Below are positions 41,101-53,100 of a stretch of DNA of 64,000 bases, piece by piece. Within the stretch, counting starts at the first letter, position 1. The number at the start of each line of letters is the position of its first letter. Position numbers and translations under genes: made by a program. Source of the stretch: Patiria pectinifera (Eukaryota > Echinodermata > Asteroidea > Valvatida > Asterinidae); assembly GCA_029964075.1 (NCBI GenBank), contig CM057129.1:22311430-22375429 (forward strand), in the 5' to 3' direction. The notes beneath the pieces are model-generated. The model was not told where the DNA came from. It was given only the letters and a program-made list of their open reading frames with translations, and ran no database searches.

Positions 41101-44100
41101 ACGTTATACGAACGAAATCACAACTAGCATCAAAACAGCTCGAATTTATGGGGTCGCTAATGTAGACCCCGAAATTCGTTCTCGTACGCATAATAAAGGA
41201 ATAACACAAAAACGCCCAGTTTTGAAAGGATAGTTGTGTGGATGTTTATATCCTATTTTTAAATGTTATTTCCGATTAACATCATCTCGTTCAAAGCGCG
41301 TTTTGTAGCCCAATTGGGCTGTTCTAGGACCTAGTGTCCCTTTAAAAATTAAAAATCATAATCAGGTCTGGTATGCTACAGGTTAAACTGAGTGGTGAGA
41401 CTTTGGGGCTAAAGGTCGAACATTACAAACTAGTGCACTTGGATTAGGATGTACCCTCAAATGAGTGTCCAGTAGGCCTATGTTCTTACAGTAAAATGTC
41501 ATTAATTATAGAGCCTGTTACATGAATCTTACTTGGGAATATATTTTGTGCAACTTTCTACTCCCCTTAAAGGGAATATACATCATTTGCTTTTGCTGTA
41601 ATTTTCAGAAATGGATGGAATTGGGGGGTTGGAAATATATAGCAAATATAGTTACACTGACTTTTTTGAGGTTTTGGGTTCGAAAATGCTATAAAAACCA
41701 AGAAAAACAATCATTTTCCTGTAGTCTGGTTTCCTGACTCCATATAAGAAGAAACAGAGCAATTTACATACATTGGGGAATTGTAAGGTCAGGGAACCAG
41801 TCTAGCTGGCTTGTACCCGTTCATAGGTGTGTAATCGATTGCAAACAAGTGCGATGGTCAATTGGGGCCAGTATTTGAAAAAAAGCCAGTTTTTTCCAAC
41901 GCTGGTCGGCCGACCAGCGTTGCAAATTGATACAAAAATACCACTTTTCTTGAAAATGACAGTATACCAGCTGGTGCCATGATTTTACAGGATGCTTTAC
42001 ACTGTCATTCACTAACAGTCCAGCAAGGTATTTCAAAATGATTTGGTAGTTTTATTTTTTGATGTTTGCAAATGTTGTATTTTTCCTTTAAGGTATGAAA
42101 ACTATTTGACATCCCTTTTGGTTAATTTTATTGAAAAGTAAACTTTTTAAACATTAAAAATGTCCATGCTTTTCCTGACAAATGAGGGCGCTGTTGCTGT
42201 GATGTCATTTCAGGAAGACATCGTTCACTTTGTGCGTTTTCTATTCATATTGTGAACCCAAAATGTATTCAATTTAAAAAAAAGCATTTGTGAGAAAACT
42301 TTGCGCATTGGCTTACTGTCATGTGCTGAAACAACAACGAATCACCAAAGGGGAAAAAAACCCATTTACGACAGCAAAATGTAAAATATTTGTGCTGAAA
42401 TAGCTGTAAGATTGAGGTTTCTGCCTGAAATGACGTCACACTTTTGCTTGTGAATATAGAAATTCTCATTAGCATAAAAACCAAACAGGTACCAAAATGC
42501 CCTTAAAAATGGCAAAATGAAAATTGTAGGTTAAATGGGACACAAAGGTGCATTTTCAAGGATCGCATTTAAGAAATACATTGCATGGGCCCTTTAAAGC
42601 TATAGTCCATCATTTGCAGCTATCCGAAAAGTAACTGGCGTAATTATTGTTGAAAAACATACTTGGTTGAAAGATAGTAAGAGGACTACACTCCCTGTGA
42701 AATTATTCTTTCTGGCAAGCTGTCATTTTGAAGTAATCAACGAAAGAAGGCCTTTCCAACGGTGCTTCTTAAAGACGCACCGTAGGAAAATTTAAATTAG
42801 TAGTTCGTTTTGTTATTCGGCGAAGCGCGCGCAATCATTGGCAAGACGTACACGTGCGCGCGGCTGCTATAATTCGTCTGATCGCTGCGCAACATCCCGT
42901 AGCTGCAATCGGCTCAGCGAGAACGTGTCTCGGATGCTGAATTCAGGCGCAATTCAAAACATGATTCAGCAACTTTTGATTTGAAATTGAGATCCTAGAA
43001 TGCTGTTTTTCTCGGAATATACAGCTGAAGCTGAGCTGAAACTTCATTAGGTTAGTTGTTCAGTACCCTTCTTTAGATTTTGAGCACTTTTGTTGCTTCA
43101 AACGAACAAAATGCACAAATTACAAATGATGGACTATAGCTTTAATTAATACAGTACAAGTGAGACTAGGAAATACATGTAGTTTACTCAAGTTGAATGT
43201 AATGTAAACATTGAATGTTCATATGAATACGACGTACTGCGAACATGAGAGAATGAAACAAATATGTCCTAATTGCAAGTGAATTTAAAATAACTGTGGA
43301 GAAACATTGAAAAATACTACTGAATCATTTCATATGGGAAATGATAAGGAATGAAAAGATCAACTACATGTAGCTATTAAAGATTTAGAGATGCACCATG
43401 CATGTAATTATGCTTGTAATTAAGTGTGTGGAAGACAGTGGTTTTCTTTTTTCTCATATTTGTCATTTGTCTGTTTGTCTGCTAGGCGGGCTGTCTGTTT
43501 GCTTGGATGTGTGGTTTGCATACTGTTAGCGTACTCATTAATTTGTTTTTATTCGTTTGGTGGTTGTTTTTTCTGTGAAGTGAAAGGTAACAATGCCTTC
43601 ATTTCACTTTGACTTCTTGCGAAACAAAAAGCTTATGTCAAGTTATCTGATTTGCTTCAGGTGTGTATCATCTTGATTCTCAGCTTCATACAACGAACCA
43701 AGAAGGAGAGACAGCCAGGGGCTGTGCGAAATCCTCTGCGTGATATCTTCTCTCTGATCTAGTAAGCAGTCATTCAGGACAGGATATTCTTTTAGTTGTT
43801 AAGTTCTGTCAATCTTGATATGATTTTTTTTAGTTTGGATGTAATTATTGTTTGACGTTTGATTGACTTCATAATAAGTCTTGCACAATCCCACTTGTGT
43901 ATCTCGCTGCTTCCCTTCCCCCCCCCCCCCCCGAACCAAATAAATCCAGCATCTTCTTTTTTTTGTAAAAAAAAACTTAGCAGGGACATCGCCGGACCAA
44001 TTTGAATGGGGGTGTGTGACAGCAATTTACCAACTGGCCATTCGTACTCGGAGTTAGCCTGGATTTGTTTTGGTCACCCGGCCGCCCTAAAATAATTCTG

Positions 44101-47100
44101 GGGGCACTGTTAAATCGGGCAATTGGCGACATGTTTGCTGACAGGACAATGATTTTCCGATAAATTTTGCCGATAAATTTGCCAGCGATTAATAGGGGGT
44201 GTCAACCCCCCCCCCCCCCCAGCAACACCCATGAAAACTACCAGCTTTCAATATATTTTATGGGGCCATATCCACATGAATCATTTCATAAATGCCCGTT
44301 TGACTTGATGCTGTCAATTTTTTTGTGGTGTTTTCACATTTTAGTCCCATAGACTTGTTTGACAACCATGACCGTCTGCCGCACTGCCTGGCCTTCGGTG
44401 CTGCATCCTCCATGGTTCTAGATCTCATCTTTGGTGACTACCAGTCCTATTTCTTTGGTTGGGTCATGCCTGGATGGTCCAAGAGTAAGTATTATAACTT
44501 GACCTTTTTTAACCCTAAAAAGAGCTGGGTTTCAGGCCATTTTAGGCCAAATGAGGTGAGCAATTTTGCCCCTTCTAATCTCAAAAACGCAGTTGCAGAT
44601 TTTATAAAATTTGGTATGTAAAGATTGCAATCCATTGGAGAAAGCGTTTTGTAATTACAATAAATAATACTCCACCGTTCCACTTGTGAATGAGTGCATT
44701 TTCCTATATATGGTCAAAGGACAAATAAGATTATTTGATTACACCACCCTGCGTAAAAAATATGACAATTTGTACGAGCATGTTTTAGAAATTGATGTCA
44801 AACGTCAACAAGACATCACAAGTGTTCAAATTTACAAAAACGAAATCAAAACTGTGCAGTGATCAGAAAAAAATGTAAGGAGCCTGTATTTCACTCATTT
44901 CATATTGCATTGTGAGTTGAAACGTAAGGCCAAAAAAAAAAGTCTCCTGTTTCTGGTATGGAGCTTGCCCAAAAAGTGGTGCGGCGGCGCGGCTTTTCTT
45001 TTTTTTTTTACCTGATTTTTTTTTGCCTCAAATGTCGGCTGATGACTGCAAATGGTGCCCGACTAAACTTAGCGCAAATGTATGGGAGTCCAGAGAGGCC
45101 ACATAAAGCTTATTCTCGATCATAACCCCATCCAAAAGCACGTTAAAATTGTGCAGCATCAGGATTCCAGTCAAACCAGTGAGTTTGGCGGTTTTGAGGA
45201 GACATCTTTCATTGAGAAAAAATGTTTTCTCATTTTGCCGACACGCATGGCTACGGCGACGCGCGCGCATACCAGAAACCAGAGACTTTTTTTTTTTGGC
45301 CTAAGACTTAAATTATAGCTTGTGTGGCAGTTTTGTTTTTAGTTTTGTCAGCATCACTGCCTCTCAACATAAACAAAAGTAGCCAGAAATAAAAAGGAAA
45401 CTTTTTCTGACTTCTTTTCTTTTAGTATTGTTTGGTACCGTCGTGACCATAGAAATCGCCGTGGACTGTTTCCCCTTCTTTGCTTGCATTACCTGCAAGT
45501 CTCGGCTCATAGCCAATGGCATGGGATTCCTGTATCTGGCTGGCTGGTAGGTATCACTTCACATGTCTAGTGCTCAGTCACAATTGCATTGTAAAAATTG
45601 TATCAACAAAACAGGGCTGTTTTAAAGGGAAAGTACAACATTTGCTTTTGCTGCAATTTTCAGAAATAAATCGAGTAGGAGGATTAATTTGTTGTAACAA
45701 ATATCGTTAAACTGACTTGTTTCACGTTTTGGGTTTGTAGATGCTGGAAAAACCAAGAAAACCTATCATGTTCTTGTAGTCTGGTTCCCTGACCCCACTT
45801 AAGATGAAATGGAGCAATTAATACACTTGGGGAATTGTAAGGTCAAAGAATTAGTCTAGCAGGCTTGTACCCCTTCACATGTGTGTAATCAATTGCAAAG
45901 AGAAGTCAGAATAACTAAATATGAAAAATTAGGAACAGTTTTTCAAAAAAGCCAGTTTTCTCCAAGCTAGTCAGCCGACCAGCGGTGGAAAAACACAGTT
46001 TTTCTTAAAAATGTCAGCACACCAGGAGCCACGATTTTAAAGGGTGCTTTAGACTGTCAGTCCCTAACAATTCAGTAAGGTATTTTGTGATAATGTGATT
46101 GTTTTATTTTTTGATGTTAGTAAATGTTGTATCTTCTCTTTAACAGAGGTACTGACCACAATGCTAACCATTTATGTATGCGTACGAGAAAAAAAAACCA
46201 GCAGAAAGCCTGATTGCTGCTGGGGTGTGGTTTCCAGCTGTTTTTTTTCTTTTTTTCCCCAGATTTATTGATCTTTGATATGTCTACTACACATATTTTC
46301 AAGAAATAATTTGAAATGCATGGACTAAAAAATTTTAAAGAAAAAAAAAAGTCAGCATATTTCGTTTTCATGACTACCAGACTCAAAACTTTAAAGGCCT
46401 TATACTCAGTATTTTATAGGATGGAATTTTTTGCGTCGGGTGATATAAATCAAATAAGGTTTTGCCCTTCACCGACGTTTAAACACTGTATACTCAGTGT
46501 GTTACCTCCCGAGTGAAAGTTGGAAAAAAATCACTCGGGTGGGACTCGAACCCACGACCTCCTGCTTTGTGGTGCAGATGTCTTACCACTCGACCACCGA
46601 GCTAACTGGGTCGGTTGGCTGGTTCGAATCTGATGTACATAGCAGCGGGTACCGCATAAACTATTAGAGTATGGAATTTAGCGTCGGGTGATATAAATCA
46701 AATTAGGTTTTGCCCTTCACCGACGTTTAAACACTGTATACTCAGTGTGTGACCTCCCGAGTGAAAGTTGGAAAAAATCACTCGGGTGGGACTCGAACCC
46801 ACGACCTCCTGCTTTCTAGTGCAGTTGTCTTACCACTCGACCACCGAGCTAACGGGATCAGTTGGCTGGTTCGAATCTGATGTACATAGCAGTGGGTACC
46901 GCATAAACTATTATAGGATGGAATTTTGGGTTGGGTGATTTAAATCAAATTAGGTTTTGCCCTTCACCGTATACTCAGTATTTTACTTTTTTGACATGTT
47001 GATAAATGCTAACTTTAAACATCGATAATTTGTGAACTGAATGTCCTATTGAAGTGCAACAAACACTATTGTAAGAGAATTTTCCTCTTTTTTTTTGTTT

Positions 47101-50100
47101 ACCTAATACATGGAAACCCTTATTTCGACCTCTGCCCAGTCCTGTCTCATTTTTCCAGAAAGCCTTGCATATATTTGCCGAGTAATATTTTAGCTATGAC
47201 ATCCTATGAGTTGGGACCCAGTGTTTGTCTAATGTTTCTATACTTTAACTCGTTATCGACATTTGGTACAGTAGTTTCATGGGGGACAAAAATCCAAAAA
47301 AAGTTTTTTGGCCCTTTTGGCAACATTAACATTTTTTGTTTTGCCCACAAATTCCTGGTTTTTTTGGTTTTCAACATAATGTGCTGATGTGAAAATGTTG
47401 TACAGGGTCTGATGAACGTATTCTAGCACGGGTGTGTTAAGTATAAATTTATGGCTGGATGACACCGTGCGTAAAATACAATTTCCACAGAATCAACAGA
47501 TTATACATGTACACAAGAACCCTTGAACACTGTGTGTGTATATTCATCCAGATAATTTGTCTATCGATTGCCACCAAAACCATAAAAGTCTGGTGTGCGG
47601 TAGTCATCACCTTATTGATATGTAAATATAAAGCTGAACTTTGACTCTTTGAACCCAGTTGCCCACAGGGAAGTGCGCGTCAAGAAATGATATGCTTGTT
47701 TGTTATTTTATTTGTTAATCTATTTGTTTTTCTACCTGCAGGTTTATCATGCTGATCTTGATCAGTGTCGGCTGTGAAAGCCATGGCCATGAAAACCAGG
47801 TGTGTGGAATGTATGCATCCAATGCTGGTGTTTTAAGTTGACATATCTGGCAAACTTTTGTGGTCCTACGTTGTTTAAGCCAAGTTCCTCGTCTGGGCTT
47901 TTTTTTACCAAGAATCAAAACATTTGGCTTTGTTTTTTGTTTTTTGGCATTTTTTTTTGGGGGGGGGGAGGTTTGTTGTGATTGTTGCAACATTTACCAA
48001 AATTTTTGTTTGTAAGATTGACAAATTTCCATCCAATATCAATTGTAAGTCTCCTACTCTCCCCCCCCCACTAACTTTAGTAAAAAAAGTACTAAGTAAG
48101 CAGTATCAACATTGTACAAAGATATTCACTGGCGTGGGGTTTAAACCTGCGACCTCCGGATTGCCGTTCCAGTGCTCTACCAACTGAGCTATCCAGCCCT
48201 ATCTTTGCAGTTCCCCAATTTGTCAGTATCTTTGTTCAAGGGGCGCCAGTCTGGGGTGCGTTTTGGCTGTCATAACCAAGAATTGGTTCTGTTGTTTCTC
48301 TTTGGTTAATTGTTTTGGGGGTTTGAGTATTGCATTATCGTGAGAAATTCTCGTCCATTTAAAATCCCCGCAGAAATTCACCGACAAGAAACAACCGAAC
48401 CCATTCTTGGTTATGACTGCCAAAACGCACCCAGGAGTCATAAACCCATAAATGCCATTTAGCCAGGGATCACGCCCAAATGCTTATGGTGCCTGTTATA
48501 GTGACAAGTGTTGTTCAAGTTGACTGATTATTTGAGGGGTTTTTGTCTCAGGAGCCGTATCCAGTCCTGGTACCACAGATCCCTGTGCTGATCTGCATCT
48601 TCCTGCTCACTATTTACTTCCTCGGAATGTTCATCTCCATTCTCATCCAGCGCCACAAGGGAATCACACTCACGGTATGAATATTCAAATGCAGTTTTAT
48701 AATGCTGTCTCCTGATTGGCTGATAGCGTCACACGGTATTGGCTGTTGTCACTATTGTGCCGTATACATAATTCCAGTCTAAATGTGCACAAACCAATAA
48801 CGTCTTTCGAAACAAAATTTCATGCTCAATAACGTCTTCTTCTTGCGAGTCCAAGACACACTGCGTCAATGGCATATCGGCATATTATTTTATGTGCTTT
48901 TATGTATGTACTGTATCTTTATTTATCTACTGGATTTATTTGTTTATTTCTTTATTTGTTTACTGTTCCTAACACTTTATAACAGATTGTTTCATGTTTT
49001 ACAGAGTCAGGAGAGGCTGTACAAGACTCATCAAGCGATATACGTCAGAAATCTCCTCAACAAGCCTGCTGAAGTGTAAGTTTCCACAATGTCCAAACAT
49101 GACGCATGTGTGGCCTACTTTATATAAGCACCAGAGAATGTGTCCTTTGATGACACATCGCAATTTTATCAGTACTGGTTTAGCACAGTTGCCCATCTTG
49201 GGTCAAATGTGTGTTGAGGGAATTTTTCTCAAAGGGCGCACTCAATTGATTTTGTCAATAGTTTCAAACAGTTAAAAGTGTTTTTTTCTTTGCCATTTTT
49301 TTTGGGTATTTTACAGAGTAAGCGCACAACTAAATTTTATCAGAATGTACACAAAACTGTAGTGTCAATGCGTTGGAATGGGCAATATATCTCTCTTCGT
49401 TACCAACCAGGGAGTACTTGTTCATGTGTATTTGTTGTATCAAATCCAAATTTATTGTTGCAGAGTGTACACAGGCTGGCGTGCTAGATTTGTGAAGTTC
49501 TACAAGCCTCACCCTGGCTTCATCTACCCGACCCGGGTGCTCATGCCGTGTTTTGTCTGCATAATCAGCATTTACCAGGTAGGTTCAATTCCGGTACCGG
49601 TAGTTGCTAGTTCTAATTCAGAATATGGCCTCAAAATCTCCAACAGCAGTTTTAGAGTCTAATAACGGCTAATCTGTATCTGTATCTGTATGGTTACGTT
49701 GCAGAAACCTATTCAGGCATTATCGCAATGGAGTATAGGTACTCAAGGCACTGGGAGTTATGTCTATTATTAGATGAATGAAGTAGGCCTACATGAGAAA
49801 TATGAGACTCATTATGTAGCACCTTATAACGGTTTACAAGGTGCTGCGGCCACTGCCAGGACACCGGGGCGAACCCCTTCTCTTAGCGATAAGTGTAACT
49901 GGGTTCTTTAACATGCATTACACAACACACGGGACTTACGGCTTGACGTCCCATCCGAAGGACGAAGCAAGAATGGTTAAGTGCCTTGCTTAAGGGCACA
50001 AGTGTCCGCCGGTGGGCTCGAACCCACGTCACTGTTGCCTCTGAAACACCGGAACATGAGTCTGGTGCTCTTCACCGCTAGGCCATGACGCTCCTTAAAA

Positions 50101-53100
50101 GCTAGGCCATGACACTCCAGTGTGTCATTGGACGATTGACCTGTGGTATAGGAGTCAACTTAATGTAATAGGGTGCTATTCCCCATGATGTGAAGGGCCA
50201 ATAGGTTGACTGAAGGTGGAGGAGGCAAGTCCTATTCCTCAGAGGATGTCAGGATAAGAGTCGATGTCAAAAACGAGATACCTGAATTTCTCAACAGACT
50301 GACCAAGGACGGTGACAGGAGGTGGAGTTGAGTTGAGACCGGCGTAGTTCTGGATTTTAGTTTTGGCCCATAACAAATGCATTCCCATTGTTCCGGCCTC
50401 TTGGTACCTTGTTTTTAAACATGTAGTTGTTGTGCTTGGCAAGTTTATGTGATCAGCTTCGTGAAATTTTCCTGCCCGCGCCCCCCAAAAATTTTTCTAC
50501 CATTTGGTGTGTATTTATGAATTTAATCGTTTTGCCATTTTATTTTTTTGGGCAGGTTGCATTTTGGTTCATACCCCTGGGACTCAACCTAATAAACCTT
50601 GTCTATGGTACACTGATGGGCTTGGCCTCCCAGCATTATAATCTCCTCAACGACACTGAGAGTTTGGCTAATATCACCGCCCAAGTGAACCAGGCGCACA
50701 CCGGACTCACAGGTTAGTGCTGCTTGCTGATGCTATCTATGTCCGATATTACCCTTGATCCTGCACATGGTGCAAGAAGCCAATGGCACATCAGTTGGGT
50801 ATCTGGGTTCAATTTGCAAGGGGGAACTTAGGGTGCCTTTTTTCCTTCGAGTTGTTGCTCACATATCAGGGCAACCATCTGTGCGCCATCTTCTTGAAGG
50901 TGGATCTAGAGACTCCAGTCCAGTTCGGCCGTTTGGAGAAGAGTACAGGGGGGCAGTCGTCTGGTATGTGGTCAGCCGTCTGTGTCTCTCCGCATTCACA
51001 TAGGGATAATCAATCCTATAAAATCCTCCAAAACCTTGGAATAATCCTCCGTTAGCAGGAAATATTGCGCAAGAAATTTCTGTGATAAGCAAAAACAAAT
51101 TATCGAGAACATACCAAAAACAAAATTTTGGTACACTGCCACTGTCAGATTTTTTTTGGGGGGGGGCACCCCCTTTGGGCCACCAAAAGGCCCTCTCATA
51201 TAATAAAGGTATCAAAATTACCGACGTCGGCACTGTAATTTTTTTTCTTTTATTCGCAGTTAGCTGGTGGATTGCTAGCATTCTGTCAATCATCGTTGCC
51301 CTTCTCTACACTCCACACATCTTGAAGAATTACAGGTAAATCATTTTTTTGACCCATTTCAGTTTTTCGTAAATAATCAAAATCACTTTGCTTGTAATGT
51401 AACTTGCCATCAAATCAATCTGAATTTCAGAGTAAAAAACAACTAGAATTGGAAGTTTCTTTAACTAGTTAGGAGCAAACTTTGTTGTAAGGGTGTGTTC
51501 TTTTGATGCTTGACGTGAGGACCAGTGAGTTGTTCTTTTCTCATTCATTTTTTTCTCATTTATTTTTTTGACATCGTAAATTGAAATGGATTTCGGTTTT
51601 TAATGTAAAGAGACGCGAAAACATGCTTTGCCCATCTGTGCAAAGATGTTGATGTATTTGTTCTATGATGTTCTACAGCATAATTGTTTCACAGGAGCAT
51701 TTGTTGGGCCATTTTCATGTGATAACCGCGGCACCACATGCTATGTGTTCGATTGAGAAATGTTTGTACTCTTAAAACCACATTTTTTAATAGATAGTCA
51801 TCAGTCCTTTGTTTTGAAGTCACTAACTGGTTTCTAATGTGTTCTTTTGTGCTGTACTATTTTTTGTTCAAAAACTAGTCTAAACAAGAGACATTCTGTT
51901 ATTTTTTTCTTTTCAGGAAACACTTGATGAGCATGTGGGCAGGGAAACACAAGTTGCAAACAGCTGTAACACTGAAGTCTGCTGATTCTATTGTACGTAA
52001 CAATCGGGAATTAAAATACTAGTGTTCTACGTGTCATAGCTTTTAGTCGGATAATGGAATTCATTGTAACAAATAGTCATTTGAATACTGAATACGGAGA
52101 CACTGTCCAAGAATATGCAGTGTATGTGTGAACTTTTACAAAAGAGTGGAAAAAGAAATATAATGAAATAAGGGAATTCCATTGCAGCATATAAGCATGA
52201 TTGTACGTCTTGTATAACAGTAAAGTTTCAGTTCAAAGTATGGTTTGTGTTGATGAAATGGTTAGATCCCCTCCCCCCAAAAAAGTGACATAAACCTATA
52301 AGAACATGTTTTTCATCAGCAGCAGAACAAACTCCCCCCTCCCTTTGTTCACTGGGGGCATGTTCCCCCTCCCCACTTTTGGCAGGTCCCAATAATAGTT
52401 TACTGTAGGCCCTATATCTGGGTAAACATTAAAAAAAAAGGTCTCTAGTCTAGTGTACACTCTGGAAATAACAGGATCAAATGAGCAATTCTGATTATCG
52501 GGAAGACCTATACACTGTATTTTCCATGGCATAGATGAAGGAACCAGGGAGTTGGGGGGGGGGTGTAACTTTCAACAGAAAAACAATCATTACTGTTTCA
52601 CTGTCACTGATGTTTTTGTAGTGTTCACTTCTGATAATGTTTTTGTCGCTGGTCCTACAGGTTGGCAGTTTGAAGTACATCGGTTTTCAAGTGGCTGTTT
52701 TCCTCACAGGTACAGTTAGAGTTACCATATTTACCATAGCACCACCCAGTGTCTAAGTTGGCCAGCCCTCAACCCCCCACCACCACCACGACCACCACCA
52801 CCACACCACTTTTTGAATTTTCAACCTCAGGATAAGTTCAGGATTTTTCCAAATAAAAAGGCCTGAAATTGCCTACGCCGGCCAAACCACAATTTGCATG
52901 CCCTGAAATTCTCCAATTTTAGAGCATTTCGTGGGCCATGAACTTGACGTTTGTAAAAAAGAAGGGCGGAGGACTGCAAACTCGTCTTTCTGTGAAATTT
53001 GAATGGAGCGTAGGCATCCTTTTTCAAAATGGCGATGGGCTTCAGGACTACTTTTTAGGGGTGATCATCTTTGGATGGAATTTTCTCCCAAAACTCACTG

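Noticed and set aside
46530-46610. A functional tRNA gene (also 46785-46865, 48128-48204, 49990-50090 and 60870-60950).
   Set aside because: A and B boxes are present but stems, loop size or the position-33 T are wrong, and the blocks sit in repeated units: SINE heads or pseudogenes.
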